This document shows positions 9,015 through 18,021 of a DNA stretch of 64,000 bases, in pieces. Made by a program: the position numbers and the translations under genes. How positions within the stretch are numbered: position 1 is the stretch's first letter; each line of letters starts with the position of its first letter. Below the pieces are notes generated by a model. That model ran no database searches. It was not told the origin of the DNA and saw only the letters and a list, made by a program, of their open reading frames with translations. Source of the DNA: UBA6623 sp965248235 (lineage in GTDB: Bacteria > Acidobacteriota > Terriglobia > Bryobacterales > UBA6623); contig CBDFIU010000004.1 in assembly GCA_965248235.1 (NCBI GenBank), positions 1,302,001 through 1,366,000 of the forward strand. Reading direction: 5' to 3'.

Positions 9015-10033
9015 AAGTCTTCGAAACCACGCAAGGCGAGACCGACAGCGACCGCGCAACCGGCCCGATGCTCCTCGGCGATCCCTATCGCCTCGCTTTC
9101 GGCCGGCAAATCAATTTCCCGAAAGGGATCAAATAGGGCTGCTTGAACCTCAAACCGCTCGCTGATCGCATCGACAACTTCATGGCGGGCGCGGCCGCCG
9201 GAAACCCAGATCGACTCCACGCCGTCCATTTGCGTTTGTTCGCTCAGCACATCCCACAGTCGATGAGCTTCCGAGGAAATCCAGGGAGCTTCGTGCCCGT
9301 CTTGGGATCCTCTGTCGTGCATACGGGCCGTCCGCGAGCAAAACAGCACGTCGCCGCGCGCCAAACAGGCGTTGAGCGTTCCGGCCCCGGCGTGCAATAG
9401 GAGCGTCCCCGCGTCTTTCCGGGGCTTGTTGTTCACCGCGAAAGCATTTGTTAACGCACAGGCCTCGGCATCGACTACTTCCGCCGTCTTGCCCGCGAAA
9501 TCAATCACCTCACGTACCCACTCGACTTGCTCGGTCGGCACGCAGACCCACAACAGCTCGTCCCCATCCGGACCGGAGATGAAGTCGTAGTCGAGTGTCG
9601 CGGTCTTCAGCGCATAGGGCGTCACGCTTTCCACTTCGCTCCGAACCGCCGACTCGATCTCCTCGGCGGAATGAGCAGTCGGGCGGTAAGATTGGCAAAA
9701 GACCCTGTCTCCACTCACCGCCACGGCGGCGCGAGAGGTTTTGATGTCGTGAGCCGACCAGATGGTTTCCAGCTGTTCGGCCACCGCCAAGCCGTTGGTA
9801 AACTCCCCGGCCGTGGTGGCCTCGGGAGCGGTGGGAAACAAGGCCGCCTTTTCGAGAGAGATCGCTCCTTCGGCTCGGCGAAGAACGATCACTTTCGTCC
9901 TCTTGGAGCCGATATCCACGCCGACCATGGACCCGTCGGAAGCGCCTGACTTACCGCGAATTCGCTGCCACCAGCCCGCGCGCGGAGCGCCGGCCTTCCC
10001 GCCGTTCGTCGATCCAAGCAATGACTGCGCCAC
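9011..10033 (-). CDS. pilM: Type IV pilus assembly ATPase-like protein PilM
   Basis: A 340-residue actin/FtsA-fold protein. After a basic N-terminal tail of about 35 residues the fold begins with the phosphate-1 motif MVGVDIGSKRTKVIVLR, characteristic of PilM. Further landmarks are the pilus-family segment IESAVRSEVESVTPYAL, the adenosine-region VDAEACALTNAFAVN and the C-terminal GCAVAVGLALRGFEDL. PilM is cytoplasmic and binds the N-terminal tail of PilN on the inner membrane; here the next gene encodes a protein that starts like PilN. No pilO, pilP or pilQ follows, so this is a reduced or divergent locus. Confidence 0.85.
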   Translation of the reverse strand: MAQSLLGSTNGGKAGAPRAGWWQRIRGKSGASDGSMVGVDIGSKRTKVIVLRRAEGAISLEKAALFPTAPEATTAGEFTNGLAVAEQLETIWSAHDIKTSRAAVAVSGDRVFCQSYRPTAHSAEEIESAVRSEVESVTPYALKTATLDYDFISGPDGDELLWVCVPTEQVEWVREVIDFAGKTAEVVDAEACALTNAFAVNNKPRKDAGTLLLHAGAGTLNACLARGDVLFCSRTARMHDRGSQDGHEAPWISSEAHRLWDVLSEQTQMDGVESIWVSGGRARHEVVDAISERFEVQAALFDPFREIDLPAESEAIGIAEEHRAGCAVAVGLALRGFEDL

Positions 10034-10094
10034 GATAGTCTTTCTCGGTGAATCTCCACCCTAAGATCAGAACGCCCCTAACAAAAGCTGCTCA

Positions 10095-10718
10095 CTACGG
10101 CAGGCTCGCGGCCAGGTCTCTCGCCAACAACACGGCACGACCGGCCAAGTTGCGCGCCAAAGCCGGGTCGCGCGATCGCGCCTCGTCGGCTTGCCGTAAG
10201 AACTCTCGAATCCGGCGCACGGCATTAATCTGTTCCGCCGTCAAGTCACCGCCGACGATTCTCGCCACGATACGTCTCGCGGCATCCAAATCCCCGCCAA
10301 TCAGACGATTCCGTTCTCTGCGCTGTTCCCGTGTCAAGACGGGTCCCAGCCGCGGCAGCACTCCGAGAGACGTCGTTACCTTAGGCGCCCCGCCGCCTTC
10401 ATCGGCCCCCTGGTCGGCCGAGGTCTTCTCCCGAAGGGGCTCAGTCTCGGCGCCCTTCGGTAAGCGCCCCGCTTCGCCCGCCAGCGGCTCGGGCCCCTCA
10501 GGCACGGCCTCGACCGAAAGCGGCGCGGCGGCCGGCAGCGGCCCCGAGTTTTGGGTCTCCACAACCGAACCGACAGACCGGCTCGGCGCCGGCGCCGCGG
10601 CTTCCACGACGGGTTCGGGCGCGGGAGGCGTAGCGACCGTCTTCGTTCCGCAGCCGACTCCGCTCAACGTAAGGAAAACGGCGGCGACCGCTCCTGCCGC
10701 GGACCGTTCGCGGATCAT
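10095..10718 (-). CDS. Putative lipoprotein of unknown function
   Basis: About 207 residues. ATG 10718 is chosen because it overlaps the histidine-kinase stop (ATGA, 10715-10718) and yields a lipoprotein-type signal (GAVAAVFLTLSGVGC); the lipobox is imperfect, with Gly at -3. The middle is a Pro/Ala/Glu-rich spacer. The C-terminal 90 residues are predicted helical and charged (LTREQRRERNRLIGGDLDAA; EQINAVRRIREFLRQADEA), ending in short Ala/Arg-rich repeats. I do not recognise a family. Its position between a two-component pair and pilM suggests an envelope role. Confidence 0.6.
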   Translation of the reverse strand: MIRERSAAGAVAAVFLTLSGVGCGTKTVATPPAPEPVVEAAAPAPSRSVGSVVETQNSGPLPAAAPLSVEAVPEGPEPLAGEAGRLPKGAETEPLREKTSADQGADEGGGAPKVTTSLGVLPRLGPVLTREQRRERNRLIGGDLDAARRIVARIVGGDLTAEQINAVRRIREFLRQADEARSRDPALARNLAGRAVLLARDLAASLP

Positions 10719-12604
10719 GGGTCGATTCCCCGTTCGCTCGCCGCTTGCTCCTCCGATGCCGTCGAAAACCTCAGTTGGAACTCGGTTCCCTTGCCCGGCC
10801 AAGTTTCGAACCCAATTGTACCACCGTGCAATTGGACAACCCGAAACGTCATCGCCAACCCGATACCCGATCCCTGCCCCTTGGTCGTGAAATATAGGTT
10901 GTAGATCTTGTCGCGGATATCCTCGGGAATCCCGTCCCCGTGGTCTCGAATGGCAACTTGCGGACCCTCCTGGGTCGACGTCGTCGAAATTTCCAACCGG
11001 CCGCCCTCGGGCATGGCGTCCACGCCGTTCACGACAACATTGAGAAGAGCTTGAGTCAGCAGATCCTTATCACCCCGAATCCACGCCGGCGAGTCGTCGC
11101 GACTGGCTTGGATGCTCACCCGGCGACGCTCGGCGTCGGGAACAACCAAAGCCGCTACGTCGTCGACCAGTTCCGCCAGATCCATTCGAACCATCGTCGG
11201 CTCGACGGGTCGCGTAAAGTCCAAAAAACTCTTGACGACGCGGTCGAGTCGAGTGATTTCCCGCGAGATGACCTCGATCTCGCCTTCGGTCTCCACGCCC
11301 GCGCCCTCGAGCTTCGTCTTCAGCACTTCCAAATGAAGCGCAATCGAGTTCAAAGGATTCTTGATTTCGTGAGCGGCCCCGCTGGTGAGGCGACTGATCG
11401 AGGCCAGCCGCGACGCCACATCCAACCGCGACTCGATCTGCCTCCGCGGTCCGGCGTCCCGCAGCGTCACCATCGTGCCGCGCCGTTCATGTGTCACAAA
11501 GTCCTCGACCACTTCCACGTTGACGACCATTTGGACGGTCGCCGAGTCGGGCCGATCGTACGTCACCACCCGATCGGTCACCGTCTGATTGAGCCGAACC
11601 GCGCTTTGGACGAGTGCGCCCAAATCGGAGGAGGCGGAAAACACTTCGTCGACCGAAGAACCCATCCATTCCCAACGACCGCCCAATAAACGCTGCGCCG
11701 CGCGGCCGGCCATCAATAAATTGTCGTCGGGACCGAACAGCAACACGGCTTCCTCGAGCCGATCGAGCAGCCGATCGACATTGGCTTGCAATTGTTCGCG
11801 GTCCGCTCGCTCCCCGCGAAACTGTTCGCCCAAGACGCTCAGCTTTGACTCGACCGCCGACACTTCACTCGATTCGCCGCTGTGTCGCTGCTTTTCGGCG
11901 GCCGGCTCGCCGCGGCTTATTCGGTCGATCACGTCGCCGATCCGCGCCAAGGGCCGAAAAGCGATCTTCGCGGCCACCATCGCCAGCAGCACCGAAAATA
12001 CTAAGGAAATGGCGGAAACCAGCGCCAGGGTCCGCAGACTCGGCAGAATCTCCGCCCGCATCAACACCGACGAGAGCACCACGCGAACCGCGAAGATCGC
12101 CTCCTCTTCCCCGGTGATTCCGAGCGGTTTCGTCACTTCGTAATCACGACTCGCCCCCAGAACGTCTTCAAGCTTGCGCCACCAGGGCTGTCCGGTGAAC
12201 TCCTCCAGACTCGGCCGCGCACGAACCTTCTGGCCCTTGCGGGATGGGATCGACGCCGACAGCACTCGATCGCCGGCCCCGCTGACCAACACCTCGACCA
12301 TGGCAGGCGAGTTACCGGTCAGCTTTTGCAGCAGGACGGCCAAACCGTCATCTTGCTCGACAATCTCAACCCAAACCCGCTTGACCTCCTCGAGCGTCGT
12401 CGGCGGCGGGTCGCGCCGTCTCGTCTGCTCATCGACAATTTGGAGGATGAAGCTTTCGACCTGTGTCGCCCCGATCGAGGCCAAATTGAAGGAGTCTTCA
12501 AAGCGCGCTTCCACCACGCTTCGAATGTGGAGGATCGAAAGTGCGACGACCACGATCACGACCAGCGCAATGATCGAAAAACGGAGCCGATTCTTTACAG
12601 ACAT
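10715..12604 (-). CDS. Membrane sensor histidine kinase (NtrB/AtoS/PilS-like)
   Basis: A 629-residue sensor kinase. TM1 spans about residues 8-27, a periplasmic sensor of about 160 residues follows, and TM2 lies at about 191-212 leading into a HAMP-like linker (RPLARIGDVIDRISRGEP). A coiled segment and a PAS-like domain (LLDRLEEAVLLFGPDDNLLM, about 279-298) precede the HisKA H-box with phosphoaccepting His412 (AHEIKNPLNSIALHLEVL). The HATPase domain has an N-box (NVVVNGVDAMPEGG), a G1 box (DHGDGIPEDI) and an F/G2 region (YFTTKGQGSGIGLAM). It is encoded directly after the NtrC-type regulator, its likely partner. Confidence 0.93.
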   Translation of the reverse strand: MSVKNRLRFSIIALVVIVVVALSILHIRSVVEARFEDSFNLASIGATQVESFILQIVDEQTRRRDPPPTTLEEVKRVWVEIVEQDDGLAVLLQKLTGNSPAMVEVLVSGAGDRVLSASIPSRKGQKVRARPSLEEFTGQPWWRKLEDVLGASRDYEVTKPLGITGEEEAIFAVRVVLSSVLMRAEILPSLRTLALVSAISLVFSVLLAMVAAKIAFRPLARIGDVIDRISRGEPAAEKQRHSGESSEVSAVESKLSVLGEQFRGERADREQLQANVDRLLDRLEEAVLLFGPDDNLLMAGRAAQRLLGGRWEWMGSSVDEVFSASSDLGALVQSAVRLNQTVTDRVVTYDRPDSATVQMVVNVEVVEDFVTHERRGTMVTLRDAGPRRQIESRLDVASRLASISRLTSGAAHEIKNPLNSIALHLEVLKTKLEGAGVETEGEIEVISREITRLDRVVKSFLDFTRPVEPTMVRMDLAELVDDVAALVVPDAERRRVSIQASRDDSPAWIRGDKDLLTQALLNVVVNGVDAMPEGGRLEISTTSTQEGPQVAIRDHGDGIPEDIRDKIYNLYFTTKGQGSGIGLAMTFRVVQLHGGTIGFETWPGKGTEFQLRFSTASEEQAASERGIDP

Positions 12605-12679
12605 GGCTTCGGGCTTGACCTACTAACGCGATCGAAAAACGGGCCGCTTCGCGGAGAGCGGCGCCGCGCCGCTCGGGCG

Positions 12680-14095
12680 CTACGCTTCCGGTTCCGACTC
12701 CCACGAACTATATTCCTTCAGCTTGTTGTGCAGCGTCTTGAGGCTGACCGAAAGGATTTGCGCCGCTCGCGTCTTATTGTTGTCGGTGTGATCGAGAGTC
12801 TTCAAGATCAGCGCTTTCTCGGCCTCGCGCACGGTTGTTCCCACCGGCAGCATGACGGCGTTCGGGTCCGCCGCGGCCCGCGCCGCTTCGGGCCTCTGCC
12901 CGGGCGCTAAGCCGCCCACCAGATGCGACGGCAGGATCGTGCCCTCCCCCGCCAGGATGACCGCCCGCTCGAGCACATTACGAAGTTCCCGCACATTGCC
13001 CGGCCAGTTGTAGCGCCGAAATCGTTCCACGACTTCGGGGTGTAGATCGACTACCTTACAGTCGTGTTTTTTGTTTAAGGTTTGGACGAGGGTTTCACTG
13101 ATAACCAGCAGGTCATCCATATGTTCCCGTAGTGGAGGAAGCGGAATATGAAAAACGTTGAGGCGATAGTAGAGGTCTTCGCGCAGCGACCCTTCGGCGA
13201 GCGCCTTGTCCATATTCTTGTTGGTCGCCGCGATCACGCGAACGTCGACTTCGATCTCCCGCGCGCCGCCCAGACGCCGCACGCGCGAGTCTTCGAGTAC
13301 GCGCAACAACTTGGCCTGAGTCCCGATCGGCATGTCGCCGATTTCGTCCAGCAGAAGGGTGCCGCCGTCGGCCATTTCGAAACAGCCCGCCCGGCGCTGC
13401 ACGGCTCCCGTGAATGCGCCCTTTTCGTGCCCGAAAAGCTCGCTCTCCATCAGTGTCTCCGGCATGGCGGCGCTATTGATGGCGACAAACGGCCCACCGC
13501 GCCGAGGGCTGAGATCATGGACGGCTCGGGCGACTAACTCCTTCCCGGTGCCGCTCTCTCCGGTGACCAACACGGCGGCGCTCGACGGGGCGACTTGGCG
13601 CGTCATCGAGAAAACTTCCCGCATCGGAGCCGACGTACCGGCCAAGCCGTCGAGCAATCCTTGGTAGCTCAATTGGCGGTGCAGCAGGTCGGTTTCCTCG
13701 GTGAGCTTGCCCTGCGACGCGGCGCGTTCGAGCAGCACCTTTAGCGCCGTCGGTTGAATCGGTTTTTCGAGGAACCAAAACGCACCCAGGTCATGGACCG
13801 TCTTGATGGCGTTCTCCATGCTCCCGAAAGCCGTCAACACGATCGAAGCCGGAGAATCCCCCTGCACGCTCAATTGCCGTAACAGCTCGAAACCGTCCAT
13901 GCGCGGCATGTTGAGGTCGGTGACGAGCACATGCGCCCGAAATTCGGCGAGCTTTTCCAGGGCATCGTGCCCATCGCAGGCGGTTTCGACGCTGAATCCC
14001 CACGACGACGCCAAACTGGCCAAGGCTCGTCGTTGATCTTCCTCGTCGTCGACGATCAGCACCCGCGCGGGGGCCGGTTGAGGACTCTCACTCAT
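12680..14095 (-). CDS. NtrC-family sigma54-dependent response regulator
   Basis: A 471-residue activator in three parts: receiver (residues 11-125, phosphoacceptor Asp60 in VLVTDLNMPRMDG), AAA+ domain with Walker A GESGTGKE (179-186) and the sigma54-contacting loop GAFTGA (226-231), and a C-terminal Fis-type helix-turn-helix (DNNKTRAAQILSVSLKTLHN). When phosphorylated by the adjacent kinase it should remodel sigma54 RNA polymerase. It is first in a minus-strand run that includes the kinase, a lipoprotein and pilM, so regulation of surface structures in a PilS/PilR-like manner is plausible. No sigma54 gene or target promoter was identified in the window. Confidence 0.94.
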   Translation of the reverse strand: MSESPQPAPARVLIVDDEEDQRRALASLASSWGFSVETACDGHDALEKLAEFRAHVLVTDLNMPRMDGFELLRQLSVQGDSPASIVLTAFGSMENAIKTVHDLGAFWFLEKPIQPTALKVLLERAASQGKLTEETDLLHRQLSYQGLLDGLAGTSAPMREVFSMTRQVAPSSAAVLVTGESGTGKELVARAVHDLSPRRGGPFVAINSAAMPETLMESELFGHEKGAFTGAVQRRAGCFEMADGGTLLLDEIGDMPIGTQAKLLRVLEDSRVRRLGGAREIEVDVRVIAATNKNMDKALAEGSLREDLYYRLNVFHIPLPPLREHMDDLLVISETLVQTLNKKHDCKVVDLHPEVVERFRRYNWPGNVRELRNVLERAVILAGEGTILPSHLVGGLAPGQRPEAARAAADPNAVMLPVGTTVREAEKALILKTLDHTDNNKTRAAQILSVSLKTLHNKLKEYSSWESEPEA

Positions 14096-14228
14096 GGCTT
14101 CCTATTCTATATGGGACGCGGGAAGGGGGGCTTGTGTTGCCTGCGTGTCGGCGGAAAAGCGGGCCAAGGTTTGTTTGGGTCTTCTTGGCGTCTGACTTCG
14201 GGTTACGGTTTGGCGGGGATCAGCGCAC

Positions 14229-14678
14229 TCAATCCGAAATTCCAAGAGCCTCTAGGTCGGCCCTATCTTGTGTACGGTCGGTCGCCTTCTTGTTTTTCAC
14301 GAACGAATCGAGCCCAATGAACGAGACCGGAAGGCCGTCCAGATCGGACTCGATACGCGAGTCCCAAATCTCCGCGAATTCGACGCCGGTCAGCGACGTG
14401 ATGAGATCAATGCGATGCGGTGGACGGCCGAGTTGGACGATATGGTTGGCTACGGCGAAATCAGCGGCGGCGATGCCCACTCGTCCGAAACCGCACGCTT
14501 GAAGCGCTGACTCGATCTTCTACGCATTCGCTTGGGAGCAGCGGACGAGGATGTCGAGATCACCCGTATTGCGTGGCCGCCCGTGAAAGGCCAAAGCGTA
14601 AGCCCCGACGATGACGTAGTCAACCTTGTGAGAGTTGAGTAACGCGATAAACTCTCTCAAATCTTTGTGAAGCTTCAT
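14229..14678 (-). pseudogene. Nucleotidyltransferase (MNT/AbiEii-like) interrupted by an in-frame amber codon
   Basis: From ATG 14678 the frame reads MKLHKDLREFIALLNSHKVD, then VIVGAYALAFHGRPRNTGDL and DILVR, a nucleotidyltransferase core with the catalytic Asp-X-Asp. It stops at TAG 14522-14520. The same frame continues without further interruption to TGA at 14229, giving the expected C-terminal half (RPPHRIDLITSLTGVEF; FIGLDSFVKNKKATDRTQDR ADLEAL). The total of 150 codons matches the normal family length. The simplest reading is a recent nonsense mutation; a GTG inside the second half could start a useless fragment. It overlaps the 3' end of a small partner gene by 59 bases, the standard layout for these pairs. 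Confidence 0.75.
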
Positions 14679-14814
14679 CGTTGGGATCGCGAGACTGTTC
14701 GATCAGCTCGAACAAGATATCCAAGCGCTGTTGGGGAGTCAGGGAAAGATAGTATTCCCTCGTCGCCTTTTCCTCTTCTTCAAACGAAGAGAAGACTTTC
14801 GCTCGCCGCTCCAT
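14620..14814 (-). CDS. Small partner protein of the nucleotidyltransferase pair
   Basis: A 64-residue, highly charged, probably helical protein (MERRAKVFSSFEEEEKATRE ... PQQRLDILFELIEQSRDPND). Small proteins with this PxQRL-type helix pattern typically precede, and overlap with, MNT/AbiEii-like nucleotidyltransferase genes in toxin-antitoxin-like pairs; the overlap here is 14620-14678. The gene itself is intact although its partner has an amber codon. Which member, if either, is toxic cannot be told from sequence. Confidence 0.65.
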   Translation of the reverse strand: MERRAKVFSSFEEEEKATREYYLSLTPQQRLDILFELIEQSRDPNDEASQRFERVYRVTQLSQG

Positions 14815-14819
14815 AGTTC

Positions 14820-16418
14820 CTAGTCTAGCGGCCCCGCCCTTCGACTCGACTCCAGTAGCGCCTCTTGCTCGGGCGTGAAACGGCAGCGATCGGGAACCGC
14901 GTACAGCATCTCGCTCGTCCCACTTCCATGGGTCGCCGTATCGAGCAGCACCGCGTTGTTGCGGGCGTCGAAGTTACACGGATCGGCACTCAACGCGCGC
15001 GCGAACGATTCCCTTGCGCCTTCAAGATTCCCCAACAAATAGAGCGCGGCACCGTAGTTCGCGAGAGCCTGAGGGTCGATCGGATCGGCATCGAGAACAG
15101 CTTGAAATTCACGGCGAGCGTCGGCGGCGCGGCCGGAGCGCAAATAGAACACTCCGATTTCGGTCGTTACATCGCTTGCGTCCGGCGCCAGACGGCGCGC
15201 CTCAAGCAACAGCCCCTTCCTCTGCTCCCATACCGCGCGCCCGCCCGGCTCCAACGCCCGCGCCAATTGCAGTTTCGGACGAACTTTCCCGGGAGACTTC
15301 GCAACCGTATCGCGCCAGAGCGTTTCTTCGCTCCGCCAAAAGCGGGCGCGGTCGAAAGTGAGGCCGCCTAGGACGAGCGCCACCAACGGCAACAGAAACC
15401 GCGTCCGCCTCTTCAGCAGAAGTCCCGCCGCCAAGCTCAGGCTGAGCATCGGCAAATAGACGCGTCGTTCCGCGAACACATCCGCCAGCGGAACGATACT
15501 CGACGTCGGGGCGATCAAAATCAAGAACCCAACCGCCCAAAAGGCCGCCTCAAACTTGCGGGCGTAAAGCAGCGCGGCGCACGCCATCAAGATCAGCGCC
15601 GTCCCGGCCTCGACGGTTGCGCTCTCCAAGCCGGGGGAAACCGGAAAATCTCGGTCAAAGTTGAGGCCGATCGGCCAAGCGACGAGCCGCAAGTATTCCA
15701 AGATTACGCGCGGCTGGGTTAAGACATATTCGCGGAGGGAAACCTCGGCAAGGTCAAAGCCAACGCCGGCGCCCTGGGTGACTTGGGCCGCGTAGGCGAG
15801 CCGGCCGCCGGCCGCCGCGACCAAGGCGACCATCCACGCCAGGGGCTTCCGCAATGCCGCGAAATCCGCGAGGCTCTTGCCGTTGACAAAATATTCAACG
15901 CCGAGGAGAAAAATCGGGAACGCCGCGGCTTCCTCCTTGGCAAGCAAGCTGAGGGCGAACCAGCCGATAGCGACCGCGTACTTCTCGTCAACCCACGCTT
16001 TCCAACAAAGCAGACACAGCAACGTCGCCAGCAACGTCGCGCGCGCGAAGACGTAGGTGACCGCTTCGGTTTGAATCGGGTGCAAGGCGAAAATCAGCAT
16101 CGCCGCAAGCGCGGCGCCTTCACCGACCAAGCGGCGGAAAACACTCCAGGCAACCCACACCGCCCCGAGGTGCAGTAACAGGTTCACAAGGTGGAAGCCA
16201 AGCGGCTCGCGTCCACCGAGTTGCAGGTTCAGCCAAAACGTGAAGCAGGTCAAAGGCCGCGTGCGTTCGAGCCGAAACACTTCCCACGATCCCGACCACT
16301 CGCTCAAAATCGGGTCACTGAACAGAGAATAATCGTCGAGGTGAAACGAGGCCCACAGGCAGGGGCTCAGCGCGGCCGCGGCGGCAAGCAGGACGAGCAG
16401 TGGTCCTCGGGAAGGCAT
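14820..16418 (-). CDS. Multi-pass membrane protein with C-terminal TPRs (TMTC-like)
   Basis: A 532-residue protein. About ten hydrophobic segments span residues 5-350, with family motifs seen in TMTC/Pmt-like proteins: FHLDDYSLFSDPIL near the N-terminus, then HLVNLLLHLGAVWVAW, and FALHPIQTEAVTYVFARATL in a loop. The last 150 residues are tetratricopeptide repeats (GVFYLRSGRAADARREFQAV; GAALYLLGNLEGARESFARA LSADP). Known relatives are polytopic mannosyltransferase-fold (GT-C) proteins, so a glycosyltransferase acting on the periplasmic face is possible; the DD pair after HL would fit the GT-C acidic motif. Divergent from nth. Confidence 0.78.
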   Translation of the reverse strand: MPSRGPLLVLLAAAAALSPCLWASFHLDDYSLFSDPILSEWSGSWEVFRLERTRPLTCFTFWLNLQLGGREPLGFHLVNLLLHLGAVWVAWSVFRRLVGEGAALAAMLIFALHPIQTEAVTYVFARATLLATLLCLLCWKAWVDEKYAVAIGWFALSLLAKEEAAAFPIFLLGVEYFVNGKSLADFAALRKPLAWMVALVAAAGGRLAYAAQVTQGAGVGFDLAEVSLREYVLTQPRVILEYLRLVAWPIGLNFDRDFPVSPGLESATVEAGTALILMACAALLYARKFEAAFWAVGFLILIAPTSSIVPLADVFAERRVYLPMLSLSLAAGLLLKRRTRFLLPLVALVLGGLTFDRARFWRSEETLWRDTVAKSPGKVRPKLQLARALEPGGRAVWEQRKGLLLEARRLAPDASDVTTEIGVFYLRSGRAADARREFQAVLDADPIDPQALANYGAALYLLGNLEGARESFARALSADPCNFDARNNAVLLDTATHGSGTSEMLYAVPDRCRFTPEQEALLESSRRAGPLD

Positions 16419-16515
16419 GCTATGATCGCTGTTTACCCTGGAAACGGCCGGGCAACCCGGTCACTGTACCACTCGGGCGAACAAAAACTCCCTGCCGGCC
16501 CCGCCCCGGCTCCTC

Positions 16516-17226
16516 ATGAAACGCGCCGCGAAACCGAAACCTCGAGCCGCGAAACCCACCGCCGGCGTTAAGAAACCAAAGACCGCCGAAGAGCGCAAAC
16601 GACGCATCAGCACCATCCTGCGGCGACTCAATCAAGACTACCCGGACGTCGAGTGCGCCCTAGGCCACGCAAGCGCTTGGGAACTGCTCGCCGCCACGAT
16701 TCTTTCGGCCCAATGCACCGACAAGCGAGTCAACCAAGTGACGCCGGGGTTGTTCGAAAAATATCCGACGATCGAAGACATGGCCGCCGCCGCGCCCGGC
16801 GACATCGAGAAGGAAATCAAATCGACCGGTTTTTTTCGTAACAAGGCCAAGTCGTTGAGCGGCGCGGCCCGGAAGATCATCGCCGAGTACGGCGGCCGCG
16901 TGCCGCAAACGATGGAGCAGCTGCTGGCCCTGCCCGGCGTCGCGCGAAAGACGGCCAACGTCGTCCTCGGCACTTGGTTCGGGAAGGCGACGGGCGTGGT
17001 GGTGGATACACACGTGCAGCGCATCTCGCGGCGATTGGATTTGACTCGGCGCGACGATCCGAAAAAGATCGAGCAAGACTTGATGGCCCTGTTGCCCACG
17101 AAGCGCTGGATTCTCTTCTCGCACCAGATCATCCACTTCGGCCGCTCCGTGTGTGTGGCGCGTAAGCCGCGATGCGTGGAATGCCGTTTGCAAAACCTTT
17201 GTTATGCCCCGGATAAGACGGTATAG
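16516..17226 (+). CDS. nth: Endonuclease III (DNA glycosylase/AP lyase)
   Basis: A 236-residue base-excision-repair enzyme removing oxidised pyrimidines. A Lys/Arg/Ala-rich extension of about 25 residues precedes the HhH-GPD fold. The helix-hairpin-helix is LLALPGVARKTANVVLG with catalytic Lys145; catalytic Asp164 sits in VVVDTHVQRIS. The C-terminal 4Fe-4S loop has the exact C-X6-C-X2-C-X5-C spacing (CVARKPRCVECRLQNLC). Divergently transcribed from the TMTC-like gene. Confidence 0.96.
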   Translation: MKRAAKPKPRAAKPTAGVKKPKTAEERKRRISTILRRLNQDYPDVECALGHASAWELLAATILSAQCTDKRVNQVTPGLFEKYPTIEDMAAAAPGDIEKEIKSTGFFRNKAKSLSGAARKIIAEYGGRVPQTMEQLLALPGVARKTANVVLGTWFGKATGVVVDTHVQRISRRLDLTRRDDPKKIEQDLMALLPTKRWILFSHQIIHFGRSVCVARKPRCVECRLQNLCYAPDKTV

Positions 17227-17325
17227 GCGGCGGGGGCGAAATTCGCTTTGGATTTTCAAGAGCGGAATCCGCGGGCCCGGCGCCCTCGGCGGCTCACGCT
17301 CCTCTCGATAAGGAAGTAGTTTCAA

Positions 17326-17913
17326 GTGTTGAAAGATCTGGCATCATGGCTGACCGCCTTGGGTCCGTTCGGCGTCTTCTTGATTTCGCTGCTGGACTCC
17401 GTTGCCGTGCCCATGCCGCAGGGGGTTGACGCCCTGCTCATCGCGCAAGCCATCGCGGCCCCCGAAACAGCCTATTGGGGCGCGGCGCTGGCGGTCGTCG
17501 GATCGGCGCTGGGGTCGCTGATTCTCTTCCACACGGCGCGGCGGGCCGGCCGGGCGATGCTCGAAAAGAAGGCTTCGAAGACCGGCATCGATAAGATGCA
17601 CCAACAGATCGATCAATTCGGCGCTCTGGTTTTGCTGATTCCGACGATGGTGCCCTTGCCGCTGCCGATGAAGCTTTTCGTCATTGCGGGCGGCGTATTC
17701 CAAATGAAGGTCGGGCAATTCGTGGCGGTAATCGTCTTCGCTCGATGCGTGCGCTATTTCGGCGAGGCTTTCGTGGCTCTTCGCTACGGCGACCAAACGG
17801 CGGACTTCCTGCAAGAAAACGCCGTGGCGGCGGTGATCGGAGCGGTTCTTCTGATCGCCGTTTTCTACGGCGTCAATCAATGGTCGACTCGGCGGGTGAG
17901 CGAAGGTTCGTAG
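17326..17913 (+). CDS. VTT-domain (DedA/YqaA-type) membrane protein
   Basis: A 195-residue membrane protein initiated by GTG 17326, about 7 bases after AAGGAAG. It carries the SNARE-associated/VTT domain: reentrant PFGVFLISLLDSVAVPMPQG, then GAALAVVGSALGSLILF, LLIPTMVPLPLPMKLFVIAG and a last helix AAVIGAVLLIAVFYGVN. DedA/VTT proteins are linked to lipid scrambling and undecaprenyl-phosphate recycling at the cytoplasmic membrane. No operon partner is evident; nth is 100 bases upstream. Confidence 0.85.
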   Translation: MLKDLASWLTALGPFGVFLISLLDSVAVPMPQGVDALLIAQAIAAPETAYWGAALAVVGSALGSLILFHTARRAGRAMLEKKASKTGIDKMHQQIDQFGALVLLIPTMVPLPLPMKLFVIAGGVFQMKVGQFVAVIVFARCVRYFGEAFVALRYGDQTADFLQENAVAAVIGAVLLIAVFYGVNQWSTRRVSEGS

Positions 17914-18021
17914 CGGTCCGCGCGGCGACGATCAGACGCCGCCTCCCCTTACCCTTCCCGACACACGGTGGAAATCTCCCCACCACAACGCCGACAATAA
18001 GGAACTTCGCGGGCAGGCCGG

